From Verrucomicrobiaceae bacterium (GTDB lineage Bacteria > Verrucomicrobiota > Verrucomicrobiia > Verrucomicrobiales > Verrucomicrobiaceae), in NCBI GenBank assembly GCA_947458455.1, contig CANGYJ010000003.1:310001-374000 (forward strand): DNA of 64,000 nucleotides. Direction: 5' to 3'. This document shows positions 41,074-51,702 of this stretch, one piece after another. The number at the start of each line of letters is the position of its first letter. Within the stretch, counting starts at the first letter, position 1. The translations under genes were made by a program, and so were the position numbers. The notes below the pieces were generated by a model that did not search any database, was not told where the DNA came from, and saw only the letters and a program-made list of their open reading frames with translations.

Positions 41074-41631
41074 ATGTACGGAATGGTCAACAAAGCAGTC
41101 CAAGATCTCATCACCCGTCAGCATGGGGAGGATGTGTGGCAGCGGATTCGTGGGCTGGCGGGCGTGGAAGAAGACATGTTCATCTCGAATGAACCCTACC
41201 CTGATGAGTTGACTTACCGCCTAGTGGGCGCGGCGGCCGAGGTGCTGGCGGTACCGGCAACGGAGGTTCTGCGCACTTTTGGTCGTTGGTGGATCCTGCA
41301 CACGGCGATGGAGGGCTACGGGCATCTGATGAAGGCGGGTGGACGCACGCTGCCGGAGTTTTTGATCAACCTGCCCAATTTTCACACGCGCATCGTGCTG
41401 ATGTTCCCGCATCTGCGGCCGCCGGAGTTTGAATGCATGGACGTGACGGCCGGCAGCCTGCGCCTGCACTACCACAGCCACCGGCGGGGGCTGGCTCCCT
41501 TTGTGACAGGTCTGCTGGAGGGGCTGGGTGAGATATATCGAACGCCGGTGACCGTGAAGCATGAGCAGAGCCTCGATGCCGGCGCGGAGCATGATGTGTT
41601 TCTCGTGAGATGGGAGGAGTCTGCCGCATGA
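41074..41631 (+). CDS. H-NOX heme nitric oxide sensor, 185 aa
   Basis: A stand-alone heme-NO-binding domain. The start [18 protein letters not shown] is characteristic. The proximal heme ligand is H104 in [10 protein letters not shown], and the propionate-holding YxSxR motif is Y133-H-S135-H-R137. The surrounding sequence ([26 protein letters not shown]) closely recalls the beta subunit of animal guanylate cyclase. No distal-pocket Tyr is obvious, which in this family goes with NO rather than oxygen binding. The stop overlaps the start of the histidine kinase gene as ATGA. The ribosome site before 41074 is poor. Confidence 0.92.
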   Translation: MYGMVNKAVQDLITRQHGEDVWQRIRGLAGVEEDMFISNEPYPDELTYRLVGAAAEVLAVPATEVLRTFGRWWILHTAMEGYGHLMKAGGRTLPEFLINLPNFHTRIVLMFPHLRPPEFECMDVTAGSLRLHYHSHRRGLAPFVTGLLEGLGEIYRTPVTVKHEQSLDAGAEHDVFLVRWEESAA

Positions 41632-44600
41632 GCCTGGAGTGGGAATACCTGAGGGAAGTCTTTCCGTTCGCTTTTCGGTGGAATAACGCGCAGGAGCTCA
41701 TTTTTGCGGGTCGCTCGCTAAGGCGTGCCTGCACCTGGATCGAGCCCGGGATGACCGTGAAGGGGCTGTTTGAAATGCACAGGCCAAATGGGGCTTTTGA
41801 GGCTGCGTGGCTGGCCCAGAATCAGGGCAAGCTGTTGCTCGTGCGCGAGGTGCGTTCCGGCATGATGATGCGCGGCCAGGTGATGGTGGAGGCAGGTGGT
41901 GCCGGCTTGTTTCTGGGCACGCCGTGGGTATCCGCACCGGATGATCTCGACCGGCTGGGACTGACGCTGTCTGACTTTGCCCCACATGACCCGATTCAGG
42001 ACATGCTGCATGTGGTGCAGGCGCACCAGGTGGCCAACGAGGAGCTCAAAACGCTTAACGCTCGTCTGAAGGCTAAGCGGCAGCTTCTTGTGGAAAAAGA
42101 GTTGGAAGCACGCAGGCTGGCCCTACTGGCGGAGCGGACGGACAATGCGGTGATCCTCTGTAACGACGCCGGAGAGATCGAATGGACGAACGCGGGCTTT
42201 GTGCGGCAGACAGGATGGACGCTCGAAGAGGTCAAAGGCCGGAAGCCGGGTTCGTTTCTGCAAGGGCCGCGCACGGACATGCAGGTGGCGGCAGAAATGG
42301 GCCGGAAGCTGCGGCAGGAAGCGGGCTTTCTCACGGAAATCCTGAACTACCGCAAGGATGGCACGCCTTATTGGGTTCAGGTCGAGGTGCTGCCCATCCG
42401 TGATGCCGATGGCAAGCTCACCCACTTCATGGCGCTGGAGTCCGACGTTTCGGAAAAAAAGCGCCAGGAACTGCGCCGCCGTCTCGAAGCCTCCGCTGCG
42501 GCGGTGCTGGCGCACTCGCCGGAGTTTTCGGAGGTGATCCCTTTGCTGCTCAAAGGCCTCGCAGGTGAGCTGGGGTGGGCGCACGGCGGCCTCTGGGAAG
42601 TGGATTCGCACGAGCAGCGGCTCGTTCTGCGGGAGACCTGGCAACAGCCGGGTGTGAACGTAGAGTCCTTTGTGCAGCATGGCAGAAGCATGCATTTCAC
42701 CCGAGGCTCGGGCCTGCCAGGACGTGTATGGGCGGACGGGCGTAGCCACTGGATCACGAACCTGCAGGCGGATTCGAACTTTCCGCGTGCGAAAGCCGCT
42801 GCGGATTGCGGACTGAATGCCGCGCTGGCCTTTCCGGTGCATGTGGACGGTAAGCTGCGCGGCGTGGTGGAGTTTTTCAGCTTTGACCTCGACAGTCTTG
42901 ACCCGGACCTGCTGGAGAGCCTGCAAAACATCGGCGGCCAGATCGGCATGCTGCTGGGCCGGCTGGAGGCCGAGGAGGCGCTGCGCCGCAGCGAGCGGGC
43001 GCTGAGCGATAGCCAGCGCATCGCCCGCCTGGGACACTGGAGCATGGAGATCGCGACGGGCCGAATTGAATGGTCCGATGAAAAATACCGCATCTACGGC
43101 TACGAGCCGCACAGCGTAACGGTGGACATGGATTTATGCCGGCAGGCAATGCTGCCAGAGGACCTTGAGGCGACGATGGCCGCCCTCGATACCGCGATCA
43201 CCCATGCGGAGCCGGTGCAGTTCACCTACCGCATCCGCAGGCCCGATGGCGAGGTGCGGCATCTGCGCTCTCATGCGGAATGCCAGCGTGATGAGAATGG
43301 GGTGCCCGTGAGGCTCATCGGAGTCGCTTTAGACATCACGGAACTCGCCGAGGCCCAGCTCACCCTCCAGCAGACCGAGGAGCGCTGGCAGCTCGCCATT
43401 CAAAACAATGGACTGGGCGTGTGGGACTGGAACGTGCAGACCGGCTTTGTGCTCTACACGGATCGTCTTCAGCAGATGCTGGGCTACGAGGCCGGCGAGT
43501 GGCCGCAGCATGTGGACAGCTGGGTGCACCGTGTGCATCCGGACGACCTGCCCATCGTGATGCAGGCAATGAACCGCTGCCTCGCCGGTGAGACGCCGGA
43601 CTACATCTGCGAGCACCGCCTGCGCTGCAAAGATGGCAGTTGGAAATGGGTGCAGGATGTAGGGCGCATCGTGAACCATTCGAAGGATGGCAAGCCGCTT
43701 CGAGTGATCGGCACGCAGATGGACATCCACATCCGCAGGCAGGTCGAGCAAGCGGCTAACCGCCGCGTGGACCTGCTGAATCGCATCCGTAAGGCCCAGG
43801 AACACTTCATCGGCTCCTCGGATGTGGCGCCGGTGTTTGCCGAGATGCTGGAGATCGCCGTCAATCACACAGGCAGCCGTTTTGGCTTCATCGGCGAGGT
43901 GCTTCAAGACGAGGCTGGAAATCCCTACCTGCGCTCCTATGCCATCAGCGACATCTCGTGGGATGATGCCTCACGCAGTCTCATCCAGTCCCAGGGACCT
44001 GCCGGGCTGGAATTTAGGAATCTAAAGACACTCTTCGGCGCGGCGATGGTCAGTCGGGAGGTGGTGATCGCCAATGAAGCCTCGAAGGACCCGCGTGCGG
44101 GCGGCCTGCCGCCGGGGCATCCGCCGCTGGAGAGTTTCCTTGGCCTGCCGGTATTCAACGGCCTGGAAATGGTGGGACTGGTGGGCATCGCCAACCGTTC
44201 GGGTGGATACTCTCAAGACCTTGTCAACCAGCTCGACCCGTATCTAGCAGCCTGCAGCAGCATGATCACCGCTCGGCGTGAGGCGGAGCGCCGCCGCCAG
44301 ATCGAGGAGGAGCTGCGTCAGGCCCGTGACCGTGCGGAGGCCGCCAGCCACGCCAAGAGTGACTTCCTCGCGATGATTAGCCACGAGATCCGCACGCCGA
44401 TGAATGGCGTGCTGGGCATGGCGGGCATGCTCCGCTCCAGCCATTTGGACAACCGCCAACAGGAGATGGTGGACATGGTGCTGCAAAGCGGCAGCGCCCT
44501 CGTTTCCATCATCGATGACATTCTCGACTTCGCCAAGATCGAGGCCGGCCAGCTCGAACTGCGGGAGCAGGATGTGCTGATCGAAGAGCTGGTCGAAGGT

Positions 44601-46226
44601 GTGGTCGATGTGCTCGCCCCGGAGGCGGCGAGCAAGGGGCTGGAAATCGTCAGCGTCATCTCGCCGGAACTGCTCGAAACGATCCGCGGAGACACCGGCC
44701 GTCTGCGCCAAGTGCTGCTGAACCTGGCTGGCAACGCGGTCAAATTCACCGATGAAGGCGGCGTGACCCTGCGAGTACTCCCGGTCGAGGGTGGCATCGA
44801 GATTCAGGTGGAGGACACCGGTATCGGCATCCGCGAGGAGGATCTTGCCAAGTTATTCCGGCCTTTCAGTCAGTTGGACAGCTCGCGGGCGCGGCGCTAC
44901 GGCGGCACCGGATTGGGGCTGGCCATCAGTCAAAAGATGATGCGGCAGATGGGCGGCGAGATTGGAGTCGAGAGCAGGCCCGGCAAAGGCTCGCGCTTCT
45001 GGATACGTCACCCTTTCACCCTCACGGATTCAGATGACTGCCTGCCTGCCAAGCCGGCACGAGCAAAGCGTCAGGCCCACAAAGCCATACGCATTTGGCT
45101 GGCCGCCGGCTCCGTGCGGATGCGGGAAAGCGTGCGCAGCAGCTTGGAAGGTCCCGGTGTGCAGGTCTTGGAGTTTCCAAGCGAACGGCTGCTTGTGAAA
45201 AGCTGCCGCGTGAAGCCTGCCCGTGTTGAGGTGCTGATTCTCGATGCCACATGGGATTCCGCGGAGTTGAAGTTAACCCTCGCCGAATGGCAATGCAGAC
45301 TTAAAGCGGCCGGAATCGCGCCGCGCATCGTGCTGGCAGACTTTGCCGATAGCACCGGTGACACAACCGTGCAGCAGGTGTCCATCCGCATGCCCATGCA
45401 CCGCGCCGTCCTGCAGCGGATCATTTTCGGAAAAGACAGCGAGCAGGCCAGCGCCGCGCCCACCGCACCGGTACAGCGGAAAAGCGGTAAACTAGGTCTC
45501 AAGGTGCTCGTGGCCGAGGACAACCGCATCAACGCGAAACTCGCGATCATGCTGCTTGAGAGCTTCGGCTGTAGCGCGGAGTGGGTCATGCACGGCACTG
45601 AAGCCGTGAGCGCCTTCCAGCGCGCCCAGCCGGATGTCGTGCTCATGGACTGCCAGATGCCCATCATGGACGGCTACGAGGCAACCCGGCAAATCCGCGA
45701 GATCGAGAAAGCCGCCCCCGGCCAGCGACGCTGCAAAATCATCGCCATGACGGCCAATGCGCTCCCGGATGAGCGCCGTCGCAGTTTCGAGTCAGGCATG
45801 GACGATCATCTTTCCAAGCCCTTTGATGCCGCCGTGCTCTTCAGCATGCTCGAGAATGCCGCTCTCGAAGCCGGGCCGGGACAGGGCCCACCTCTGGTGG
45901 AAAGCACTCCGATGCAGCATTTAATCAGTCAAATCGGTCACACCGCCGCCACCGAACTGGCGGACATGTGGCAGAAGGAGGCCCCCAAGCGTCTCGAACG
46001 CCTCGACCGTGAGTTCCGCCGAGGAAATCATGACAAAGTGCGCAAAGAGGCGCATGCGCTGCGTGGTGCCTGCTCGGTCTTCGGCCTCACCGAGGTCATG
46101 GAGGAATGCCAGGAGATGGAAGAGACCGTGAAAAACGGTCAAAAAGTGAAGTCGGCCCAGGTTCGGAGGCTTGTGAAGGCGGTGCAGAGCGCGGCCGCCA
46201 GGCTGCCAGGTTCAGCCGACGGCTGA
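41628..46226 (+). CDS. HNOBA-PAS-GAF hybrid sensor histidine kinase, 1532 aa
   Basis: A soluble-looking hybrid kinase coupled to the H-NOX gene. Residues 1 to about 140 form an HNOBA (H-NOXA) domain ([31 protein letters not shown]), followed by a coiled coil, a PAS near 170-285, GAF near 290-445, two PAS near 455-715 and a second GAF near 725-885. The HisKA phospho-acceptor is H919 in [10 protein letters not shown], and the ATPase has EDTGIGI and [11 protein letters not shown] degenerate receiver follows, then a full receiver with D1341 in [13 protein letters not shown], and an Hpt domain with H1476 in KEAHALRG. No membrane segment is seen. HNOBA would receive the H-NOX signal. It ends overlapping a convergent regulator by 15 bases. 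Confidence 0.92.
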   Translation: MSLEWEYLREVFPFAFRWNNAQELIFAGRSLRRACTWIEPGMTVKGLFEMHRPNGAFEAAWLAQNQGKLLLVREVRSGMMMRGQVMVEAGGAGLFLGTPWVSAPDDLDRLGLTLSDFAPHDPIQDMLHVVQAHQVANEELKTLNARLKAKRQLLVEKELEARRLALLAERTDNAVILCNDAGEIEWTNAGFVRQTGWTLEEVKGRKPGSFLQGPRTDMQVAAEMGRKLRQEAGFLTEILNYRKDGTPYWVQVEVLPIRDADGKLTHFMALESDVSEKKRQELRRRLEASAAAVLAHSPEFSEVIPLLLKGLAGELGWAHGGLWEVDSHEQRLVLRETWQQPGVNVESFVQHGRSMHFTRGSGLPGRVWADGRSHWITNLQADSNFPRAKAAADCGLNAALAFPVHVDGKLRGVVEFFSFDLDSLDPDLLESLQNIGGQIGMLLGRLEAEEALRRSERALSDSQRIARLGHWSMEIATGRIEWSDEKYRIYGYEPHSVTVDMDLCRQAMLPEDLEATMAALDTAITHAEPVQFTYRIRRPDGEVRHLRSHAECQRDENGVPVRLIGVALDITELAEAQLTLQQTEERWQLAIQNNGLGVWDWNVQTGFVLYTDRLQQMLGYEAGEWPQHVDSWVHRVHPDDLPIVMQAMNRCLAGETPDYICEHRLRCKDGSWKWVQDVGRIVNHSKDGKPLRVIGTQMDIHIRRQVEQAANRRVDLLNRIRKAQEHFIGSSDVAPVFAEMLEIAVNHTGSRFGFIGEVLQDEAGNPYLRSYAISDISWDDASRSLIQSQGPAGLEFRNLKTLFGAAMVSREVVIANEASKDPRAGGLPPGHPPLESFLGLPVFNGLEMVGLVGIANRSGGYSQDLVNQLDPYLAACSSMITARREAERRRQIEEELRQARDRAEAASHAKSDFLAMISHEIRTPMNGVLGMAGMLRSSHLDNRQQEMVDMVLQSGSALVSIIDDILDFAKIEAGQLELREQDVLIEELVEGVVDVLAPEAASKGLEIVSVISPELLETIRGDTGRLRQVLLNLAGNAVKFTDEGGVTLRVLPVEGGIEIQVEDTGIGIREEDLAKLFRPFSQLDSSRARRYGGTGLGLAISQKMMRQMGGEIGVESRPGKGSRFWIRHPFTLTDSDDCLPAKPARAKRQAHKAIRIWLAAGSVRMRESVRSSLEGPGVQVLEFPSERLLVKSCRVKPARVEVLILDATWDSAELKLTLAEWQCRLKAAGIAPRIVLADFADSTGDTTVQQVSIRMPMHRAVLQRIIFGKDSEQASAAPTAPVQRKSGKLGLKVLVAEDNRINAKLAIMLLESFGCSAEWVMHGTEAVSAFQRAQPDVVLMDCQMPIMDGYEATRQIREIEKAAPGQRRCKIIAMTANALPDERRRSFESGMDDHLSKPFDAAVLFSMLENAALEAGPGQGPPLVESTPMQHLISQIGHTAATELADMWQKEAPKRLERLDREFRRGNHDKVRKEAHALRGACSVFGLTEVMEECQEMEETVKNGQKVKSAQVRRLVKAVQSAAARLPGSADG

Positions 46227-46898
46227 GTCCCTCGATCCCTGCGCCAGAATGGCGACCGCCTCGTTTTTCGAGTTCACATGCAGCTTTTGATAAACCTTCT
46301 TCATGTGAACTCGCACGGTCTCATGACTCAGTCCCATTTTAGCCGCCACGTCCTTGGCGCTGCCGAACTGCTGGGCGGCCCGGAGAACCTCCAACTCCCG
46401 CGGCGTCAGCCGTTCGAGTTTCTTCTCCGCGCTGGGACGGGTTACAGGGCTACCTTTGAGGAACTCATCCACAAACAAGCGTGCGATGCCCGGGCTCAGC
46501 ATCATGCCATCCGTCACGATGTTTTGCAGGTTGTTCAGCAGGGCCTCTGGGCCTGATCCTTTCACCAGGTAGCCTGAGGCACCGCTGCGGATCGCATCAA
46601 ACACATCCTCTGGTTTACTCGATGAGGTGAGCACGACGCAGGTGGCATCCGGCTTCTCCTGCTTGAACCTGCAGATCAAGTCCTGGCCGCTCGCTCCTGG
46701 CAATTCCAGATCCACCAGCAGCAGATCCACCTCTCCGTGGGATCCATCCGCCAGAAAATCCTCCGCGCTGCCCCACGATCTCAGGAAGTCCACCCCGGGC
46801 TGTTTACGAAGCAACGATTCCCAGTACGTGCGGGTTACGATCTCGTCCTCGACGAGGCCGGTGAGGCGTTTGTGCGCTTTTGAATCATGGATTTTCAT
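46212..46898 (-). CDS. NarL/LuxR-family response regulator, 228 aa
   Basis: An N-terminal receiver with the phospho-acceptor Asp in [14 protein letters not shown], the Thr/Ser in [11 protein letters not shown] and the Lys in GYLVKGSG, then a LuxR-type DNA-binding domain ([37 protein letters not shown]). It probably receives phosphate from the hybrid kinase Hpt domain encoded opposite; this is inferred from position. The gene converges on the kinase gene, overlapping by 15 bases. A candidate promoter lies 14 bases upstream. The target genes are not evident from the window. Confidence 0.88.
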   Translation of the reverse strand: MKIHDSKAHKRLTGLVEDEIVTRTYWESLLRKQPGVDFLRSWGSAEDFLADGSHGEVDLLLVDLELPGASGQDLICRFKQEKPDATCVVLTSSSKPEDVFDAIRSGASGYLVKGSGPEALLNNLQNIVTDGMMLSPGIARLFVDEFLKGSPVTRPSAEKKLERLTPRELEVLRAAQQFGSAKDVAAKMGLSHETVRVHMKKVYQKLHVNSKNEAVAILAQGSRDSAVG

Positions 46899-46911
46899 GG
46901 TCGTGGCAGTG

Positions 46912-46939
46912 CATATACCATTCTACTTCGGGTTGTTAA
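46912..46939 (-). promoter_or_regulatory. Candidate promoter of the response regulator
   Basis: On the minus strand TTAACA (complement of 46934-46939) is 16 bases from TATATG (complement of 46912-46917), 14 bases before the ATG at 46898. Confidence 0.4.
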
Positions 46940-47555
46940 TATTTTTTTTCAGAGCCAGCCCATACTTGTTGATGGCGCAGGTTGCAAAGGCCGTCTGAGA
47001 CGCAGGATTTAAAAATGCCGGCGTTCGCTTTAGTGGCCCCAGTGCGTCCAGGCTTGATGGCCCGTCTGAAGCCTGCGGCACGCGGCACAGCACACCAAGT
47101 GGCTCGCGGCGTCCGGCGGCACTCTTCAGCTGTCGATTGATGCACGTGGCACTAAAGGCACAGCACAGTCCGTCCAGCAGCCCTTTCTCCCGCTCCCCCA
47201 GATCCATCCGTGCGGGCAGCTTGACCACCACCAGATAAAATGGGTCCTCTGTGTCTGACGCACGCAGCACCTCGAGGCACAGCCCGTGTGATCCATCTTT
47301 CAGGATGCAAAGGGGATTGGGATCTTAATGAAACTGGCCGGTCATCATCTTGCTAGGAAGCGGCACGGGGTCACAACCAGCAGGATTTTGCATGACTACC
47401 TCGCAACCGTACTCCCCACTCTCCAGCATGAACTGCAACACTTCTGAAGAGTTGGATGAATCATCAATTGCGCCCGGTGTCTGGCTCGGACGAACATAAC
47501 GCAGCATGGAATGGGAGAGTCGGCTCAACAACAACGCGGCTCTTAACGGCGTCAA
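46923..47555 (-). pseudogene. Broken gene of unknown function with in-frame TAA
   Basis: Two open stretches in the same frame (47325-47555 and 46923-47270, the latter continued upstream to the stop) are joined by sense codons around one TAA at 47325-47327. The first holds LLLSRLSHSMLRYV; the second holds YLVVVKLPARMDLGEREKGL and LDGLCCAFSATCINRQLKSA. The second resembles the end of a GAF-type sensor domain of LuxR regulators only vaguely. I do not recognise a family. The region lies between the regulator gene and the insertion element and is probably decaying. Confidence 0.4.
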
Positions 47556-47720
47556 TTCGAGCCATTCGAGATCACCGCTGGGTTACCACGTCAAGAAGCC
47601 TATTTTGAGGTAACCCTGTTCTGAACTATTCTTCGAGATGTTTTGTAAATTAACGTGTCATCTGACGTTGGGCGTGAGAGTGTGTGTGTGCGTTTTAAAT
47701 CGTTTGGCGTCAAGCTGTTG

Positions 47721-47750
47721 GCTGGCGGCGGTTTAGTGACCGCCGCCAGC
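47721..47750. terminator. Perfect 12-bp hairpin, displaced terminator
   Basis: Arms 47721-47732 (gctggcggcggt) and 47739-47750 are exact complements with a 6-base loop. No T-run follows. If the insertion element is removed, this hairpin falls right at the end of the leftward TPR gene, so it was probably its terminator before the insertion. Confidence 0.5.
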
Positions 47751-47765
47751 GCTCTGGTAGATTTA

Positions 47766-48763
47766 GAGCATTTTAACTAATAGTGTCGAATAGTTTGGCT
47801 GCTGGTGCATAGACTAGAATGGCAGCATTCTCTCTTGTGCTCGGTCAACGCATCATTCGCACCTACGTCCGGGGTGAAGGCACTCAGGAACAGATCGCCC
47901 AGGGCTTGGGAGTCTCCTACGCGATGTACAAGAAGCTGCTCCAGCAGCGGCGCAAGACCGTCTGTATCAAGCCCCGGCATCACCTCGCCGGGCGCAAGAA
48001 GCTCATCGTGGCGGAGCATCGCATCGCCATCCGTCAGCACCTCAAGCGCAAGCCGGATATGACGCTGGCCGAGTTGCGTGAGGCCCTCGGACTGAAGTGC
48101 ACACTGCCCGCGGTCAACCACGTGCTCGTGGACATGGGGCTGACGTATAAAAAAAGGCGCTCCGCGCCGCCGAGCAAGACGGCGAAGACGTCCGCATGGC
48201 GCAGCGGCGGTGGAAGCGTAAGCAAGGCGGGTTAGAGCCTTGGGGGCTGGTCTTCCTGGATGAAAGCGGAGCAAAGACCAACATGACCCGGCTGCGAGGC
48301 AGAGCGCCGCGATGGCGGCGACCGCATGCGGCAGCCCCTTGTGGACGCTGGCAGAGCACGACGATGATCTCCTCCATCCGGCTGGATGGCACCCCGGCCT
48401 GCATGCACCTGCCGGGAGCGGCAGATACGGAAGCGTTTGTGACCTATGATGGCGAAGTTCTCCGCCCGACACTGTGGCGGGAGGGGCATCGTAGTAAGGA
48501 CAACCTCGCCGTGCATAAAAGCCCACGGGTAGCCGCCCTGGTTGAGGCAGTGGGAGCTGAGGTGAAGTTCCTGCCGGCCTACTCGCCGGATCTCAACCCG
48601 ATCGAGAAAATGTGGAGCAAGATCAAGGCACTGCTGCGCAGCTATGAAGCACACACGCCCGAAAAACTCGATGCCGCCATCAGCAAAGCGTTCTCAAAAA
48701 TCACAGCCAAGGATGCGATGGGTTATTTTGCCTCTTGCGGTTATAGTATTATTTAAAATGCTC
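47766..48763 (+). mobile_element. IS630-family insertion sequence, 998 bp
   Basis: The element is flanked by a TA dinucleotide on each side (47764-47765 and 48764-48765), as expected for IS630/Tc1-mariner insertion. Its ends are inverted repeats: gagcattttaactaatagt on the left and, on the complementary strand at the right, gagcattttaaataatact (two differences). It carries one transposase in two overlapping frames. The right end supplies the final codons of the TPR gene at 48749. Confidence 0.88.
47819..48756 (+). CDS. IS630-family transposase in two overlapping frames
   Basis: The first frame (47819-48235) holds the helix-turn-helix part (GTQEQIAQGLGVSYAMYKKL and a second DNA-binding region). 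The second (open across the junction, running to 48756) holds the DDE catalytic domain: Asp in LVFLDESGAKTNMTRLRG, Asp in KDNLAVHKSP, Glu in YSPDLNPIEKMW. A run of seven A at 48149-48155 lies where the frames should join. A -1 shift there gives YKK followed by ALRAAEQDGEDVRMAQRRW, the normal IS630 junction, so programmed slippage is likely. The stretch before the second Asp (LWREGHRSK) differs from the usual family sequence and may be damaged. Confidence 0.85.
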
Positions 48764-51283
48764 TAGCATCTCCAGCCCCTCGCGGTTCCGTGGAGCTAGG
48801 GAAAGCGAGTCGAGCAGATGGCGCTTGGCTTTGGCGGCATCGGTGGCTTTCCAGAGGCGGGCCAGCTTGAAGTGCGTCTGCGCTGCGGAGCTAGGATCGA
48901 GGATCAGGACACGCTCCCAGGCTGTGATGGCCTCCGCAGGCTGGCCGAGGGCGGTGTGGGCCTCCGCGAGGGCTTTTTGCGGGGTGACGAGGAAGGGATT
49001 CAACGCGGTGGCTCGATGCGCGTTCGCGAGGATCTCATTCCAGCGCTGCTTCGGCAGATCGAGCTCGATGAGCCGAAGGAAGGTGCTTTGAGCGCTGGAG
49101 GACTTCTCGGCGATCCGGCGCAGCATAGCGATTTCGTCATCCTCACGCTTCATTTGGCGCAGAGCCTGGATTTGAAGCGAGTAACCGCCGTCCGCGCTGA
49201 AATCATCAGGCACGAGTTCCGCGATCTTTTGACCGGTTTGCAGCACCTCAGGCCAGTTTTTGGCCTTCAAGGCATCCTCCGCATGTCGTTGCAGTGCCCA
49301 GAGGCTGTTGGGGTGCGTCTTCAAAAACTCGCTGAAGCTGCTGTCATCGAAGGGATTCAGTTCCTCGGGCTTCGGTTCCTTCCAATCGGCTTTCGGACCG
49401 AAATCCTTCGCACGAGCGGTGATGAAGGCGGTGAAGCGTTTTTCGATGGCGTCCACGTCCTCGCAGTTCGCGGCGATGGCGTCGTTCACGCGTTTTCCAG
49501 CAGCGAGGTCGCGCAGGATGCCCTGGAACTTCTCCTTGCCGTAGGTGGCGAGCAGATACTCGACCGCCTGGCTGCTCTCGTAGTAGGCGAACATGATGTC
49601 ATCCTGCGACTTCGCATTCATGAAGGCCCCGCTGAGCTGTGAGAAGGGCGTCAGCTTTTCCTCATCGAGAGCCATCTCACGAAAGGTGGCATCCATCGGC
49701 ATGCCCCACGCGGGATCGCGCTGGCGTTCCTCATACACGCTGATGCCTTCGCTGAGCCAGCGCGGCATGCGGTTCTTCGTCACCGTGAGCGTGATGACAT
49801 GGCAAAACTCATGCCACAGCGTGCTCTCCCAGTTGTTGCGACCATTCGCGAGGCTGCCGGGACTGTTCATCGTGACGACGGTGCCAAAGCACACGCCCAG
49901 CATGCCCTGGCCGCCGAGGGCTCCGAAGGTGCGGATGGCGAAGTCCGACTGCGCACCGAAGAACTCGACGAGCACCGGGCGCTTCAAATCGAGGGCGTAT
50001 TTCGCGGCGAGCACCGCCTTCGCCTCACGCAGCAAGGCCAGCGCCCGCTCGCCATGGATCGGCCAGTCGCGCTTCGGCATCTTCAGGATGAAATCGGGGA
50101 AGGACTTCGTCACATAGCCACCCATTTCCTTTTCGAGCAGGCCCAGGTTGTGCGCCTGAATGTTGTAGCCGTCCTCCTCGCGAACCGTCGCCGCCAGCTT
50201 CCAGGCCTCGTCTTCCTCGCCGAGCCGCAGCAGGTCGTGGCAGAGCTGTACCTTGGCTGGCAGATACTTCGCATCGAATTCGAGTGCCTGACGCTGATGC
50301 GCCGCGCTTTCGGCAAAGCGATAGGCCCGCGAGAGGCAGCGGCCGAGGTGGTGATCGACGGCCGGATTCTTCGCCCAGCGCTTCAGCGCCTGCTCGCGAG
50401 CCTCTTGGACCTTCTGCTCATCCGCCTGAAACAAATGCGCCACCACCGCCCGCAGCGACCAAGCCAGCGGATGCTGCTCATCTTTGTCGAGCACGGTTTG
50501 AATGGCCTTTTCAGCCTCGATGAATTTTTCGCCGCCGATGAGAAGCTCCGCTCGCAGCAGATGCGCGGCTTTGTGATGTGGATTCAGCTCTAAAGCCTTG
50601 GCGAGGTTCTCCACCGCCTTTTCGCGATCACTCGTGCCAAAGGCCTTCGCGAGGCCGAAACGCAGGTCCGCCGTCTCGCCATGCGCCTTCAATCCGGCTC
50701 GAAACACATCCGCCGCCCGCTTGGCATCATCTTTTTCAAATGCGAGATGCCCTTCGGCCAGATAAGCCGCCTCCAGCTTCGCGTCCTTCGTCTGCGCCGC
50801 CTTGAAATACTGCGCGATGACCTTCTGCGCATCCGCTCCGAGCACCAGCGCCGCCTTGCCGAGCATCACCAGATCCATCGCCGTGCGATCTTTCGGTGCC
50901 TTCGCCTTGGCTGCGGCATTCAATCGAGTCAGCGAATCTTTTTTCAACTCGTCGAGTCCCTGCGCCGCCGCCAGCTCGTGCCGCAGCATCAGCAGCTCAA
51001 AGTTGTCGGGATAGGTTTTGAGCGCCTCGGTCGCCTCCGCCAAGGCCGCTTCGATCTGGCCCAGCTCCACGAGAGCCTTGTAACGCATGATCCGCCATTC
51101 CGCCGCTTTCAGCCCCCTCTCCGCCGCCGCCTCGCCAATCCGGGCGACAAGTTCGTAGTCCCCCTTCGCCAGCAGTTCCGCCACCGGCCCCAAGTTCCGA
51201 TCCTCAAACATCTTTTCGAGGTCGAGCTGCTGGGCGAAGCAGGTCGAGGCGAGGCAGAGAATCGCGAGAAGAGTGCGGAACAT
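48749..51283 (-). CDS. Secreted TPR protein with gluzincin metallopeptidase domain, C-terminus altered by IS insertion, 844 aa
   Basis: A signal peptide (MFRTLLAILCLASTCFAQ, ATG at 51283) precedes an N-terminal TPR array (about 25-400). A peptidase-MA-like domain then carries the zinc motif HEFCH in STLWHEFCHVITL with the third ligand Glu in RWLSEGISVYEE. A second TPR region follows (about 640-840). The last codons and the stop lie inside the IS630 end. Without the element the frame would continue about 17 codons (NLPERWRRSLNRRQPTA) to a TGA. The loss is therefore small and the protein may still work. Substrate and role are unknown; a periplasmic location is inferred. Confidence 0.82.
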   Translation of the reverse strand: MFRTLLAILCLASTCFAQQLDLEKMFEDRNLGPVAELLAKGDYELVARIGEAAAERGLKAAEWRIMRYKALVELGQIEAALAEATEALKTYPDNFELLMLRHELAAAQGLDELKKDSLTRLNAAAKAKAPKDRTAMDLVMLGKAALVLGADAQKVIAQYFKAAQTKDAKLEAAYLAEGHLAFEKDDAKRAADVFRAGLKAHGETADLRFGLAKAFGTSDREKAVENLAKALELNPHHKAAHLLRAELLIGGEKFIEAEKAIQTVLDKDEQHPLAWSLRAVVAHLFQADEQKVQEAREQALKRWAKNPAVDHHLGRCLSRAYRFAESAAHQRQALEFDAKYLPAKVQLCHDLLRLGEEDEAWKLAATVREEDGYNIQAHNLGLLEKEMGGYVTKSFPDFILKMPKRDWPIHGERALALLREAKAVLAAKYALDLKRPVLVEFFGAQSDFAIRTFGALGGQGMLGVCFGTVVTMNSPGSLANGRNNWESTLWHEFCHVITLTVTKNRMPRWLSEGISVYEERQRDPAWGMPMDATFREMALDEEKLTPFSQLSGAFMNAKSQDDIMFAYYESSQAVEYLLATYGKEKFQGILRDLAAGKRVNDAIAANCEDVDAIEKRFTAFITARAKDFGPKADWKEPKPEELNPFDDSSFSEFLKTHPNSLWALQRHAEDALKAKNWPEVLQTGQKIAELVPDDFSADGGYSLQIQALRQMKREDDEIAMLRRIAEKSSSAQSTFLRLIELDLPKQRWNEILANAHRATALNPFLVTPQKALAEAHTALGQPAEAITAWERVLILDPSSAAQTHFKLARLWKATDAAKAKRHLLDSLSLAPRNREGLEMLEHFK

Positions 51284-51332
51284 GGGCAGCTTCAACAACG
51301 CTGGAGGCGTCAGGTTCTTCCGATGGCTGAGC

Positions 51333-51689
51333 TCAAGCCGCGTGCGCCTTCAAATCCTCCAGGGAGACAAACTCCAGCGCATGGATGTGGCAGGCCTCCA
51401 GCACGACGAGCGGGGCTTGGCCGGCTTTCAGCGCTTCAGCCCAGCGGGTGATGCAGAGGCACCATTTGTCACCGGGTTGGAGGCCGGGGAAATCGAACTC
51501 CGGGACGGGTGTGCTGAGGTCATTGCCGCGGGATCGGCTGAAGTGGAGAAACTCCTCCGTCATCACGGCACACACGGTGTGTAGGCCTTTGTCATCCGGG
51601 CCGGTACGGCAGTAGCCGTCGCGGTAGAAACCGGTCAGGGGATCGTGGCAGCAGGGTTTGAGCGGGGTTCCGAGGACGTTGGAGGGCAT
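51333..51689 (-). CDS. DUF2237 family protein, 118 aa
   Basis: The whole length matches DUF2237: MPSNVLGTPLKPCCHDPLTG, FYRDGYCRTGPDDKGLHTVC, SRGNDLSTPVPEFDFPGLQP and GDKWCLCITRW. The family is small, widespread and of unknown function; its conserved Cys and Asp residues suggest metal binding. The ATG at 51689 is used; an in-frame GTG at 51713 would overlap the SelO stop. It follows selO by 13 bases in the same direction and is probably cotranscribed with it. Confidence 0.85.
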   Translation of the reverse strand: MPSNVLGTPLKPCCHDPLTGFYRDGYCRTGPDDKGLHTVCAVMTEEFLHFSRSRGNDLSTPVPEFDFPGLQPGDKWCLCITRWAEALKAGQAPLVVLEACHIHALEFVSLEDLKAHAA

Positions 51690-51702
51690 GAGTCGAAGCA
51701 GT

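Noticed and set aside
40998..41192. Short leader ORF overlapping the H-NOX start
   Set aside because: It has no ribosome site or composition suggesting a real peptide and crosses the H-NOX start in another frame.
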